This document shows, in pieces, positions 1-8,431 of a stretch of 18,554 bases of DNA. Each line of letters begins with the position of its first letter. Positions within the stretch are counted from its first letter, which is position 1. A program made the position numbers and the translations under genes. Source of the stretch: an uncultured Prevotella sp. GTDB lineage: Bacteria; Bacteroidota; Bacteroidia; Bacteroidales; Bacteroidaceae. The notes under the pieces are model-generated. The model was not told where the DNA came from and did not search any database. It saw only the letters and a list, made by a program, of their open reading frames with translations. The stretch spans positions 1-18,554 of the forward strand of contig UQWP01000070.1 of the NCBI GenBank assembly GCA_900544825.1, in the 5' to 3' direction.

Positions 1-10
1 AACATGAAAA

Positions 11-47
11 TAGGAGATAAACACCTATGATTAGTGTTTACCTCCTA
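11..47. other. Imperfect hairpin at left window edge
   Basis: A 14-position stem with one mismatch: 11-24 pairs with 34-47, with a 9-nt loop at 25-33 and an A/C mismatch at 17/41. It could be the terminator of a gene left of the window. There is no T-run directly after it on the plus strand; a short TTTT follows it on the minus strand. A smaller stem (CCTATC 80-85, GATAGG 92-97) lies between it and the GH3 promoter. Confidence 0.4.
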
Positions 48-151
48 CTCGATTTGTTTGATATTTTACATTCTTATCCCCTATCTTGCCCGATAGGTTA
101 TGTTTTGTATTAAAAAACAGTAAAAACTTTCTCTATATCAAAAGATTGAAG

Positions 152-159
152 TACTTTTG
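152..159 (+). promoter_or_regulatory. Bacteroidota -7 promoter box for the GH3 gene
   Basis: TACTTTTG matches the Bacteroidota -7 consensus TAnnTTTG exactly and lies 31 nt before ATG 191. No clear TTTG -33 element is seen at the expected distance. The box sits inside a perfect 7-bp inverted repeat (AGTACTT, 150-156; AAGTACT, 161-167; loop TTGC), which could be a repressor site or a transcript-start hairpin; that role is inference. Confidence 0.6.
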
Positions 160-190
160 CAAGTACTTTATAAGGTATATATATCTAGAT

Positions 191-1699
191 ATGAGTTTAA
201 CAACGATAGTAAGTAATGTATTCAAGCCTCGCCAGAAGAGCTTGGAAAAGTATGTACATGATGCAGAGGAATTGCAGCATGAGGTACTGATGCGCCTTTT
301 GGCATCTGGCAAAAACACCGAATATGGTGTGAAACATCTACTCAATACGACAAATAGCTACGAAAAGTTTGCGCAGAATGTGCCGGTCAATACCTATGAG
401 GAATTGAAGGGCGACATCGACAGAATGCGTCATGGCGAAAGAGACATCCTCTGGCCAGGGCAGGTGAAGTGGTACGCCAAATCTTCGGGTACTACCAACG
501 ACAAGAGTAAGTTCATCCCTGTTTCGCAGGATGGTTTGCAGAACATCCACTACAAGGGTGGATTCGATGCTGTGGCTTACTATCTGCGCAACAACCCAAA
601 GAGTAAGATATTCGACGGCAAGAGCCTGATTCTAGGTGGAAGCCATTCGCCTAACTATAATGTTTCGGGCAGTCTGGTGGGTGACCTGAGTGCCATCCTC
701 ATCGAGAACATCAATCCGCTTGCCAACATGGTGCGCGTACCAAAGAAGGAAACCGCTCTTCTGAGCGACTTCGAGGTGAAGCGCGACCGCATCGCCCATG
801 AAACGCTGAACAAGAACGTAACCAATATCTCGGGTGTGCCTAGCTGGATGCTCAGCGTACTGGTACGCGTGATGGAATTCTCCGGCAAGCAGCATCTGGA
901 GGAGGTATGGCCTAACCTGGAGGTGTTCTTTCATGGCGGCATTGCCTTTACTCCTTACCGCAAGCAGTATGAGCAGCTCATCACATCTCCTAACATGCAT
1001 TATATGGAGACCTATAATGCCAGTGAGGGATTCTTCGGTCTGCAGGATGATCCTTCAGATCCAGCCATGTCGCTGATGGTAGATTACGATGTGTTCTACG
1101 AATTCATCCCGATGGATGAGTTTGGAAGCGATCATCCTACCGTAGTGCCTCTCTGGGGCGTGGAAGTAGGCAAGAACTATGCGATGGTGATTACCACCTC
1201 CTGCGGTTTGTGGCGCTATATGATTGGCGATACCATCCAGTTTACCAGCACCAACCCATACAAGTTTGTCATCACCGGCCGTACCAAGTACTTTATCAAT
1301 GCCTTTGGTGAGGAGCTGATTATGGACAATGCCGAGAAGGGACTTGCCTATGCCTGCGAGAAGACGGGTGCGCAGATTGCGGAATACACCGCTGCTCCTG
1401 TCTATATGGACAGCAATGCCAAGTGCCGCCACCAGTGGCTCATCGAGTTCTCAGAGGAACCAAAGGATCTGAATGAGTTTGCCAGCCTGCTCGATACCAA
1501 GTTACAGGAAATCAACAGCGATTACGAGGCAAAGCGCTTCCACGATGTCACCCTCCAGCACCTGGAAATCGTAAAGGCTAAGCCGGGACTCTTCAATGAA
1601 TGGCTGAAGAGCAAGGGCAAGTTGGGCGGACAGCATAAGATTCCTCGTCTGAGCAACAGCCGCAAGAACATCGATGAGATGCTCATGATGAACAAATAA
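191..1699 (+). CDS. GH3 (auxin-responsive promoter) family acyl-adenylating enzyme
   Basis: 502-residue protein of the GH3 family, a branch of the ANL adenylating superfamily. Plant members activate acids with ATP and join them to amino acids; the bacterial substrate is not known to me. Visible motifs, counted from this start, are SSGTT at 98-102 (ATP phosphate binding), YNASEG at 275-280, WRYMIGD at 341-347 and FGEEL at 372-376. The order and spacing fit an intact cytoplasmic enzyme. The reading frame is open from position 86, but I chose ATG 191 because a perfect -7 box (TACTTTTG, 152-159) lies upstream, so a transcript would start near 166. The extra 35 N-terminal residues look unlike family sequence. 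It has its own promoter and a hairpin after the stop, so it is probably monocistronic. Family call is secure; function is not. Confidence 0.9.
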   Translation: MSLTTIVSNVFKPRQKSLEKYVHDAEELQHEVLMRLLASGKNTEYGVKHLLNTTNSYEKFAQNVPVNTYEELKGDIDRMRHGERDILWPGQVKWYAKSSGTTNDKSKFIPVSQDGLQNIHYKGGFDAVAYYLRNNPKSKIFDGKSLILGGSHSPNYNVSGSLVGDLSAILIENINPLANMVRVPKKETALLSDFEVKRDRIAHETLNKNVTNISGVPSWMLSVLVRVMEFSGKQHLEEVWPNLEVFFHGGIAFTPYRKQYEQLITSPNMHYMETYNASEGFFGLQDDPSDPAMSLMVDYDVFYEFIPMDEFGSDHPTVVPLWGVEVGKNYAMVITTSCGLWRYMIGDTIQFTSTNPYKFVITGRTKYFINAFGEELIMDNAEKGLAYACEKTGAQIAEYTAAPVYMDSNAKCRHQWLIEFSEEPKDLNEFASLLDTKLQEINSDYEAKRFHDVTLQHLEIVKAKPGLFNEWLKSKGKLGGQHKIPRLSNSRKNIDEMLMMNK

Positions 1700-1737
1700 G
1701 GCTTTTTATATAGTAAGCCTTTATGAATAAGGCTTTT
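1698..1737 (+). terminator. Double hairpin after the GH3 gene
   Basis: Three copies of one 7-bp arm alternate in orientation: AAGGCTT 1698-1704, AAGCCTT 1715-1721 and AAGGCTT 1729-1735. The middle arm can pair with either neighbour. The second hairpin (1715-1735, 7-nt loop) is followed by a short T-tract to 1737, so it is the more terminator-like. The first overlaps the stop codon of the GH3 gene. Confidence 0.55.
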
Positions 1738-1781
1738 ACTGCATAATCTGCAGGAATAGTGGACATGTAAGATAGAAAAGA

Positions 1782-3761
1782 ATGACAAAGAAGAACGACA
1801 TCATACAATTGTTGAAGAATCGGATAAAGGCAAATACCCTGTTTTTGCCTTTCTATCTGCTTGTCTTCCTATTGCTGGTTTCCTGTGCCAAGATGGGACA
1901 GCCGGATGGCGGATGGTTTGACGAGACTCCTCCCAAGGTGATAGGAGCTTCGCCAGCCGATGGCGCCGTGAATGTAAACCAGAAGAAAATCAATATCTAC
2001 TTCGATGAGTTTATCAAGCTCGATAACCCTTCGGAGAAGGTGGTGGTTTCGCCACCACAGCTGGAACAGCCTGAAATCAAGGGTGCCGGCAGGCGAATTC
2101 AGATATCGCTCGTGGATTCACTCAAGGCGAATACCACCTATACCATCGACTTCTCGGATGCCATCAGCGATAACAACGAGGGCAATCCGATGGGAAACTA
2201 CACCTACAGTTTCTCTACAGGTGCTGCCATTGATACGATGGAGGTATCAGGTCATGTGCTGGAATCGGAGAATCTGGAACCTATCAAGGGTATCCTGGTG
2301 GGATTGTATGCCGACCATGCCGATTCTGCTTTCCGCACCAAACCGATGTTGCGAGTGAGCCGTACCGACAGTCGCGGCCGCTTTGTCATCAAGGGTGTGG
2401 CACCGGGTTCTTACCGCATCTACGCCCTGCAGGATCAGGATGGCGACTATAAATTCAGTCAAAAGAGCGAGAAGATTGCTTTCTCCCACGACATCATCGT
2501 GCCTTCCTGCAAACCGGATGTAAGACAGGATACCACCTGGGTGGATTCCCTGCACATCAAGTCGATAGACCAGGTGGATTACACCCATTTCCTTCCTGAC
2601 AATATCGTGCTCAGAGCCTTTACGGAGCCTCTGACCGACAGATTCTTCCTGAAGGCAGAGCGCCAGAAGGCAAATAGCTTCACCCTCTTCTTCAGTTATG
2701 GCGATTCCATTCTTCCACAGATCAAGGGACTCAACTTTGATGCCGAGAATGCTTTCCAGGTAGAGGCTTCGGAGAAGAAGGATACCATTACCTACTGGCT
2801 GAAGGATACGGCACTGGTAAACCAGGATACGCTGCTGATGGATATCACTTACCGCATGACGGATAGTACCGGAGTACTGGTCAACAAGACCGATTCTGCC
2901 CAGGAAATCCTGTCAAAGGAACCATACGCCAAGCGAATGAAGGAACAGGAAAAGGAACTGGCTGCCTGGACCAAGAAGCAGGAGAAAAAGAAGAAGAAAG
3001 GCGAACCTTACGATTCGGTGATGGAGGTAAAACCGCTCGATGTACAGCTGAGTGCATCATCGCAGTTTGATCCCGACCAGAATGTCATCTTCTCCTTCCC
3101 TACTCCATTGGCTAAGGTAGATACTGCCGCCATCCATCTCTATGCCAAGCATGATACGCTCTGGTATCGGGCTCCGATGGAATTCCTGCCGCTGGAGAAC
3201 CGGAAATATGAACTCCGGGGAGAATGGCGACCGGATATAGAATACAGTCTGGAGGTAGATTCTGCTGCCTTTGAGGATATCTACGGATTGGCTTCCAAGC
3301 CTATCAAGCAGGGATTCAAGGTCAACTCGCTGGATACCTATGGTACGCTGCTCGTGAACATTACCTCGCTCCACGATCTGCCGCTCATCGTGCAACTGCT
3401 TGATGCACAGGATAAAGTGGTAAAGGAGGTCAAGACTGTGAATGGTGTGGCAGAATTCTATTATCTCAAACCACAGAAGTATTATATGCGTCTGATTGTA
3501 GATCGCAATAATAACGGCAAGTGGGATACGGGTAATTATGATAGCGACCAGCAGGCTGAGGAAGTTTATTACTATCCGGAGGCGATAGAATGTAAGGCGA
3601 AATGGGATCTCACAGAAAGCTGGGATCCGCTGGCTCGTGAACTCTCGCTGCAGAAACCGGGAGCCATCACCAAGCAGAAGCCTGATAAGGAGAAGAAAGT
3701 TAAGAATCAGAATGTACAGCGTGCCGCTAAGCTCGGCATCCAGTATGTTCCTAAAATGTAA
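1782..3761 (+). CDS. Ig-like (Big_5) domain surface lipoprotein
   Basis: 659-residue predicted lipoprotein. The N-terminus is basic (KK, K, R), followed by a hydrophobic stretch at about 20-34 and a lipobox LLVSC with Cys35. A Big_5/SbsA-type Ig-like domain spans about 50-148 (starting TPPKVIGASPADGAVNV). Next comes a carboxypeptidase-regulatory-like beta domain at about 152-235 (VSGHVLESENLEPIKGILVG, later GRFVIKGVAPGSYRIYALQD). A Lys/Glu-rich segment lies at about 383-407, and further beta-rich sequence follows. Near the C-terminus DRNNNGKWDTG resembles a calcium-binding loop. Such proteins are common in Bacteroidota, but a molecular function is not established to my knowledge; an envelope structural or assembly role is inference. 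First gene of a tight operon, ending 5 nt before the DUF3108 gene. Confidence 0.87.
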   Translation: MTKKNDIIQLLKNRIKANTLFLPFYLLVFLLLVSCAKMGQPDGGWFDETPPKVIGASPADGAVNVNQKKINIYFDEFIKLDNPSEKVVVSPPQLEQPEIKGAGRRIQISLVDSLKANTTYTIDFSDAISDNNEGNPMGNYTYSFSTGAAIDTMEVSGHVLESENLEPIKGILVGLYADHADSAFRTKPMLRVSRTDSRGRFVIKGVAPGSYRIYALQDQDGDYKFSQKSEKIAFSHDIIVPSCKPDVRQDTTWVDSLHIKSIDQVDYTHFLPDNIVLRAFTEPLTDRFFLKAERQKANSFTLFFSYGDSILPQIKGLNFDAENAFQVEASEKKDTITYWLKDTALVNQDTLLMDITYRMTDSTGVLVNKTDSAQEILSKEPYAKRMKEQEKELAAWTKKQEKKKKKGEPYDSVMEVKPLDVQLSASSQFDPDQNVIFSFPTPLAKVDTAAIHLYAKHDTLWYRAPMEFLPLENRKYELRGEWRPDIEYSLEVDSAAFEDIYGLASKPIKQGFKVNSLDTYGTLLVNITSLHDLPLIVQLLDAQDKVVKEVKTVNGVAEFYYLKPQKYYMRLIVDRNNNGKWDTGNYDSDQQAEEVYYYPEAIECKAKWDLTESWDPLARELSLQKPGAITKQKPDKEKKVKNQNVQRAAKLGIQYVPKM

Positions 3762-3766
3762 AGGAT

Positions 3767-4579
3767 ATGAAGTTACTCAAGTCATTTATAGTAGCCATGT
3801 TGCTGCTTTTGGTCAATACTTCTGTATCGGCCCAGTGTACTTTCCGTAATACTGCATTCAAGTCGGGCGAATTCCTGACTTACAATCTCTATTACAACTG
3901 GAAGTTTGTATGGGTAAAGGCTGGCACTGCCAGCATGTCGGTGGTGCAGACCACTCACAAGGGCAAGCCAGCCTATCGTGGTTCGCTGGTAACCCGCGGT
4001 AACAAGAGAGTGGACGATTTCTTCGTTCTCCGCGATACCCTGCTCTGCTATACAGGTACCGATATGGCTCCGATGTATTTCCGCAAGGGAGCCCGCGAAG
4101 GCAAGCGATATACCGTGGATGAGGTTTTCTACAACTATTCCGGCGGCAATTGCAATGTAAACCTGCATTATCAGAACAAGCATGGTGAGCACAGATGGAA
4201 GAAGCATTCTTATGATGACTGTGTCTTTGATATGATGAACATCTTCCTGCGTGCCCGCAGCTTCGACCCTGCCAACTGGAAGAAAGGTCATAGCGTGAAG
4301 TTCCCTATCTGTGATGGTGGCGGTCGCACTCCTGCCCAGCTCAAATATGGTGGCAAGGTGACCGTGAAGGCGGATAACGGCATCAAATATCGCTGTCTGC
4401 GACTGGAATATCAGGAGTATGAGGATGAGAAGTGGAAGAAAATCGTGGATTTCTATATCACGGATGATGAGAACCACATCCCTGTTCGTCTGGATATGTT
4501 CCTGAAGTTCGGCAGCGCCAAGGCTTTCCTCGTGAATGCCAAGGGTACCCGTAACCCGATAACTTCTATCGTAAAGTAG
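3767..4579 (+). CDS. DUF3108 domain-containing secreted protein
   Basis: 270 residues. A signal peptide is clear: MKLLK, then a hydrophobic core to about 18 and SVSAQC, with likely cleavage after Ala22, so the product is periplasmic or outer-membrane associated. The mature start (FKSGEFLTYNLYYNWKFVWV, then AGTASMSV) has the Gly-Glu, aromatic-rich beta pattern of DUF3108. The family is common in Bacteroidota and Proteobacteria and has no firmly known function. The start is fixed by an AAAGGA Shine-Dalgarno-like stretch directly before ATG and by the 5-nt gap from the lipoprotein gene, which points to co-transcription. The 36-nt gap to the phosphoesterase gene suggests one operon. Confidence 0.87.
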   Translation: MKLLKSFIVAMLLLLVNTSVSAQCTFRNTAFKSGEFLTYNLYYNWKFVWVKAGTASMSVVQTTHKGKPAYRGSLVTRGNKRVDDFFVLRDTLLCYTGTDMAPMYFRKGAREGKRYTVDEVFYNYSGGNCNVNLHYQNKHGEHRWKKHSYDDCVFDMMNIFLRARSFDPANWKKGHSVKFPICDGGGRTPAQLKYGGKVTVKADNGIKYRCLRLEYQEYEDEKWKKIVDFYITDDENHIPVRLDMFLKFGSAKAFLVNAKGTRNPITSIVK

Positions 4580-4605
4580 AAGTACGACAGAAAAAGTGAT
4601 AGTGT

Positions 4606-4611
4606 AGGAGG
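4606..4611 (+). promoter_or_regulatory. Strong Shine-Dalgarno for the phosphoesterase gene
   Basis: AGGAGG lies 4 nt before ATG 4616. Bacteroidota genes often lack a strong Shine-Dalgarno, so this stands out and fixes the start. Confidence 0.65.
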
Positions 4612-4615
4612 AAAA

Positions 4616-6475
4616 ATGAATAAAAAACAGATGAATACAGGCTTGGTCGTCTTCATCTGCTGCGTGCTTGTGGCTATAGGAGTTACCCTGCATCTCCGGA
4701 AGCATGATATGCTCCCTATCATCCACAAGGTAGTGGATAGCACGACTGCCACGCAGGTGGCGGATACGGTGAAGAAGAAAAAGCCTGTGGTGAAGAGAGA
4801 TTTCAAAATCTCTGGTACTTTAAAGGATACTGAGGGAAAAGGTGTGGCTGGCGTCATCGTGAGCGATGGCTTCAAATGCGTGAAGACCGATTCCCGAGGA
4901 ATATATAAGATGAAGCGAGACAGCTTGGCTCGCTTCATCTATTTTTCCGTGCCTGCCGAGTTCGAGGTTCCTACCCATTCGGCTACCGACCGCACGGCTT
5001 GTTTTTACCAGGCTGTTTCCAACAAGAAGAAGATTTATGACTTTACCCTGAGGCGATTGCCTGGTGGTAAGGAAACGCATCATAAGATGATTGTCATCGG
5101 CGACCCTCAGGTTACCAATGCCTATAGTCCTTATTATACATCTCCGGATGATAATCCCATCAAGAAGAGCGATGTAGAAAGATTCACTACCCAGACGATG
5201 GCGGATATCAGGCAGACCATCCAGAGTCTGCCTGCCGGAACTCCCGTATATGGACTGAGTATGGGAGATGATGTGCAGTATTATGGCGGCTATAATGCCA
5301 AGCTGGAGCGACAGATACGCCAGGCATTAGGCTCTTCGGAGATGCGACTTTTCTCTGTAATCGGCAATCACGATCAGGATGGCAAGGCACTCTACCGCAG
5401 GAAATGGGAGGAGAATTTCGGTCCTACCGATTTTTCCTTCGACCGTGGTGATGTGCATTATGTCTGCATCAACAACTGTTTCTTCCATCGCGGTATGTCC
5501 TATTATTCGCCAGGCGAGCTGCGTGAGCGCCAGGTGAAGTGGCTGAAGCAGAATCTGGCTCTTACGCCCAAGGATAAAAAGGTGGTACTCTGCTATCATA
5601 TTCCTTTTACCTTCGGCAATGCGCCTTTCAGCAAGGCGAAGCCGCTGACCAATACCAATGAGGAAGGACATTATTCCTCTTCCCGTCTCTCTCTCCTACT
5701 CTCTCTGCTGAAGCAGTTTAAGGGAGGATACGAACTCTTCTGCGGACATACTCATTTTGCCTGCAACCATGAGATTAACTATGAGGGCGAGGATGTGATG
5801 GAGAATTGTCATGCTGCTGCCTGTGGAAATATATGGCAGTCGAACATCAACATCTGCGGTACCCCGAACGGATATTATGTCTATAGCTTTGTGGGTACCA
5901 GCATCAGCAACTGCTATTACAAGGGAACTTTCTGGGATAAGAGCAAGCAGATGACCTTGTTCCGTGCGCAGACCGATTTCAACGGCGAGAAATATGCCAA
6001 GGACTGGCAGCTGGCAAACAACAGGAATATCCTGGTAGCCAATGTTTTCAATGCTACCAGTCACTGGCGCGTGGTAGCCATAGAGGATGGTAAGGAATAT
6101 CTGATGCGCCGCATCAGCAGCAAGGGTCAGGATGCCTTTGCCGCCGGCTATCATCATAAATACAGCGAGAGTGTATCCTATCGGTTCGTGAGCAAGGGGA
6201 ATGGTTATCTTATCATGAACCACCTTTATTATTATACTCCAAGGAATCCGAATGCCCGAATCATCATCAAGGCATCCGATCCATACGGAAATACCTATAC
6301 GGCATCGAGCGACGAGGTAACGACAGAGCCTTTCGCCAACTTTGCCCATTATTACGAAAAAGAATATAAGGAGTATAAGAGTAAGAAAGATAAGATGTTG
6401 CGTGATTCTGTTTTGAATAGGCAGAAAGATTCACTTGCCGCTAAGAAGAAAAATACGACATCTACTCAAAGATAA
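4616..6475 (+). CDS. Membrane-anchored calcineurin-like phosphoesterase
   Basis: 619-residue metallophosphoesterase. An N-terminal hydrophobic segment (about 8-26, TGLVVFICCVLVAIGVTL) is a signal anchor; it lacks a clean lipobox. Residues about 62-145 form a beta domain (FKISGTLKDTEGKGVAGVIV) like the N-terminal domain of calcineurin-like phosphoesterases. The catalytic core has all metal motifs: GDPQ 162-165, MGDD 216-219, GNHD 250-253, His328 in CYHIPF and GHTH 377-380. The remainder fits the family's C-terminal domain. The last ~35 residues are a Lys-rich charged tail. The substrate is unknown; a phospho-ester in the envelope is the likely class of target. Last gene of the three-gene envelope operon and ends at a strong terminator. 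Confidence 0.9.
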   Translation: MNKKQMNTGLVVFICCVLVAIGVTLHLRKHDMLPIIHKVVDSTTATQVADTVKKKKPVVKRDFKISGTLKDTEGKGVAGVIVSDGFKCVKTDSRGIYKMKRDSLARFIYFSVPAEFEVPTHSATDRTACFYQAVSNKKKIYDFTLRRLPGGKETHHKMIVIGDPQVTNAYSPYYTSPDDNPIKKSDVERFTTQTMADIRQTIQSLPAGTPVYGLSMGDDVQYYGGYNAKLERQIRQALGSSEMRLFSVIGNHDQDGKALYRRKWEENFGPTDFSFDRGDVHYVCINNCFFHRGMSYYSPGELRERQVKWLKQNLALTPKDKKVVLCYHIPFTFGNAPFSKAKPLTNTNEEGHYSSSRLSLLLSLLKQFKGGYELFCGHTHFACNHEINYEGEDVMENCHAAACGNIWQSNINICGTPNGYYVYSFVGTSISNCYYKGTFWDKSKQMTLFRAQTDFNGEKYAKDWQLANNRNILVANVFNATSHWRVVAIEDGKEYLMRRISSKGQDAFAAGYHHKYSESVSYRFVSKGNGYLIMNHLYYYTPRNPNARIIIKASDPYGNTYTASSDEVTTEPFANFAHYYEKEYKEYKSKKDKMLRDSVLNRQKDSLAAKKKNTTSTQR

Positions 6476-6511
6476 AAAGGCTTGGCAGTTTTGGGTTCTG
6501 CCAAGCCTTTT
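6475..6511. terminator. Bidirectional terminator between phosphoesterase and cysS genes
   Basis: Perfect 14-bp stem: 6475-6488 (AAAAGGCTTGGCAG) pairs with 6498-6511, with a 9-nt loop. The stem begins with A4 and ends with T4, giving a U-tract in both directions. It sits between two convergent genes and overlaps the last base of the phosphoesterase stop codon, so it can serve both. Confidence 0.88.
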
Positions 6512-6536
6512 CTTGTCTCTATATCAAGTATTTATA

Positions 6537-8027
6537 TTACTTGTTCAGTTTCCAGGTAACACCATCCTTGGTGTCCTTTACCTCGAAGCCAGCTTCAGCC
6601 AGGGCATCGCGAATCTGGTCGCTGGTAGCCCAGTCCTTGGCCGCCTTTGCCTTGGCACGGAGGTTGAGAACCATATCTACTACCTTGCCGTAAGCCTCTT
6701 CGCGGGCATCATTGTTGGCACCCTTCTCGCTCTTCAAGCCGAGCAGGTCGAAGGTGAAGAGCTGCATGGTGTCTGAAAGCTCCTTCAGGTCTTCGGCAGA
6801 GATGTTTGCCTTGTGGTCGAGGGCTGTATTGATCACGTGGCAAGCCTCGAAGAGATAGCTGATAACGAGCTGAGTCTGGAAGTCATCGTTCATCGCATCG
6901 TAGCAGCGCTGGCGCAACTCGCTTACGAACTTCTTCACCTGCTCATCGCTCTGCTTAGCCACAGGCACACGCTCCAGGTCGTTCAAGCCATTCATCAGGC
7001 GCTCCAATCCCTTCTGGCTAGCCTTCAAGGCATCGTTAGAGAAATCTACGGTGCTGCGATAGTGAGCAGAGAGGATGAAGAAACGGATGGTCATTGGCGA
7101 ATAAGCCTGCTCCAAACTGTCGTGATTGCCAGTGAAGAACTGCTCCAAAGTGATGAAGTTGCCAAGACTCTTACCCATCTTCTGACCGTTGATGGTAATC
7201 ATATTGTTGTGCATCCAGTAATGAACCATCTGTTCGCCCTGAGAAGCCACAGCCTGCGCAATCTCGCACTCGTGGTGAGGGAAAATCAAATCCATGCCGC
7301 CACCGTGAATATCGAAGTGGCTGCCCAAGTACTTGCGTCCCATGGCAGTACACTCGCAGTGCCATCCTGGGAAACCATCGCTCCAAGGACTAGGCCAGCG
7401 CATGATGTGCTCTGGAGAAGCCTTCTTCCAGAGAGCGAAGTCAGCCTGGTTCTTCTTCTCGCCGATACCAGCCAGTTCGCGGCTCTCGTTGATCACGTTC
7501 TCCAGGTTACGTCCGGAGAGGACACCGTACTTATGATCCTTGTTATACTTCTCGATGTCGAAGTAGATAGAGCCATTGCTCTCGTAGGCATAGCCATTGT
7601 CCAGGATTTCCTGTACCAGTTTCTCCTGCTCTATGATATGACCTGTGGCATGAGGCTCAATGCTAGGAGGAAGTACGTTGAGCGCCTCCATGGCATCGTG
7701 GTAGCGGTTGGTGTAGTACTGAGCAATCTCCATTGGTTCCAACTGCTCCAGGCGAGCCTTCTTCTCAATCTTGTCATCGCCCTCATCAGCATCGTGCTCC
7801 AAATGGCCCACGTCGGTGATGTTTCTAACATAGCGAACCTTGTATCCCAAGTGCTTGAGATAGCGGAAGAGTATATCGAATGTGATGGCAGGGCGCGCAT
7901 GACCGAGATGCGGATCGCCATACACGGTAGGGCCACAAACATACATGCCCACGTTAGGAGCGTGGAGCGGAGTGAATCTCTCTTTCGTACGAGTGAGAGT
8001 GTTGTAAATCAGTAATTTCTGTTCCAT
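6537..8027 (-). CDS. cysS: Cysteine--tRNA ligase
   Basis: 496-residue class I aminoacyl-tRNA synthetase that charges tRNA-Cys in the cytoplasm. The HIGH signature appears as HLGH at 40-43 and the KMSKS loop as KMGKS at 283-287. Probable zinc ligands by family alignment are Cys31 (in YVCGPTVYGDP), Cys226 (in GWHCECTAM), and His251 and Glu255 (HHECE). Length is slightly above the ~461 residues of the E. coli enzyme. The C-terminal part, with an anticodon-binding end at about 440-496 (ending GVTWKLNK), is complete. It is transcribed alone from a promoter in the 8028-8431 spacer and converges on the envelope operon. The product is secure. Confidence 0.97.
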   Translation of the reverse strand: MEQKLLIYNTLTRTKERFTPLHAPNVGMYVCGPTVYGDPHLGHARPAITFDILFRYLKHLGYKVRYVRNITDVGHLEHDADEGDDKIEKKARLEQLEPMEIAQYYTNRYHDAMEALNVLPPSIEPHATGHIIEQEKLVQEILDNGYAYESNGSIYFDIEKYNKDHKYGVLSGRNLENVINESRELAGIGEKKNQADFALWKKASPEHIMRWPSPWSDGFPGWHCECTAMGRKYLGSHFDIHGGGMDLIFPHHECEIAQAVASQGEQMVHYWMHNNMITINGQKMGKSLGNFITLEQFFTGNHDSLEQAYSPMTIRFFILSAHYRSTVDFSNDALKASQKGLERLMNGLNDLERVPVAKQSDEQVKKFVSELRQRCYDAMNDDFQTQLVISYLFEACHVINTALDHKANISAEDLKELSDTMQLFTFDLLGLKSEKGANNDAREEAYGKVVDMVLNLRAKAKAAKDWATSDQIRDALAEAGFEVKDTKDGVTWKLNK

Positions 8028-8067
8028 CTTGTATGAACCTTTCTTTTATATTATTTATATTTTTCTG

Positions 8068-8102
8068 CAAAGTTAACTCATTTTTCTGACATATCCGCCA
8101 AA
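8068..8102 (-). promoter_or_regulatory. Promoter of cysS
   Basis: On the minus strand TAACTTTG (8075-8068) matches the -7 consensus TAnnTTTG. A TTTG at 8102-8099 could be the -33 box, though the 23-nt spacer is longer than the usual 19-21. The expected transcript start is near 8061, about 34 nt before the start codon. Confidence 0.6.
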
Positions 8103-8351
8103 TCATCCGCAAAATGTTATTAAATACCTCGAAAATACCACTTTTATCTTAGAAAAAGAGAGAGAATATCAGGAGAAAGACTTTTGCAAGTAGGCTCTGC
8201 CCCCTACGCCCTACCTTTCAGGGTGCGTGGATGCCAGCCTTATTTTTGCATAAAGCAAGTGAATTCTGCATATCTATTCACGAATTGTAAGTAATTTGCC
8301 TGTTATCTGTATAAAATCATCAAATTATTAGCTTATATCAAAAATAATGTG

Positions 8352-8359
8352 TAACTTTG
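8352..8359 (+). promoter_or_regulatory. -7 promoter box of the CoA-transferase gene
   Basis: TAACTTTG matches TAnnTTTG exactly. A transcript would start near 8366, leaving a leader of about 65 nt before ATG 8432. No clear TTTG -33 box is seen. Confidence 0.6.
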
Positions 8360-8431
8360 TAGCCACAAATAGGTATCAATTATTTAGAATGCGGCTATCA
8401 GTTCCGCTAATGAGTATTAAGAAAGAAGAAA

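Larger units (their letters stand above)
8028..8431. other. Divergent intergenic region, cysS / CoA-transferase
   Basis: 404 bp with no supportable protein gene. It holds the two divergent promoters listed separately. A GC-richer patch at about 8190-8240 has a weak stem (CGCCCT near 8208, AGGGTG near 8220), and 8261-8283 has a 6-bp inverted repeat (GTGAAT/ATTCAC). Near 8390 GCGG and CCGC could form a small leader stem. No known riboswitch could be recognised. Confidence 0.5.

Noticed and set aside
86..190. N-terminal 35-residue extension of the GH3 reading frame
   Set aside because: It lies across and upstream of the -7 box at 152-159, and its residues (KNFLYIKRLKYFCKYF) read like translated AT-rich leader. 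ATG 191 gives a family-like start.
3782..4726. 314-residue minus-strand reading frame opposite the DUF3108 gene
   Set aside because: It overlaps two well-supported plus-strand genes and their junction, with no initiation signal.
6813..8015. 400-residue plus-strand reading frame opposite cysS
   Set aside because: It is the antisense of a complete, motif-verified CysRS gene and has no promoter, Shine-Dalgarno or recognisable family features.
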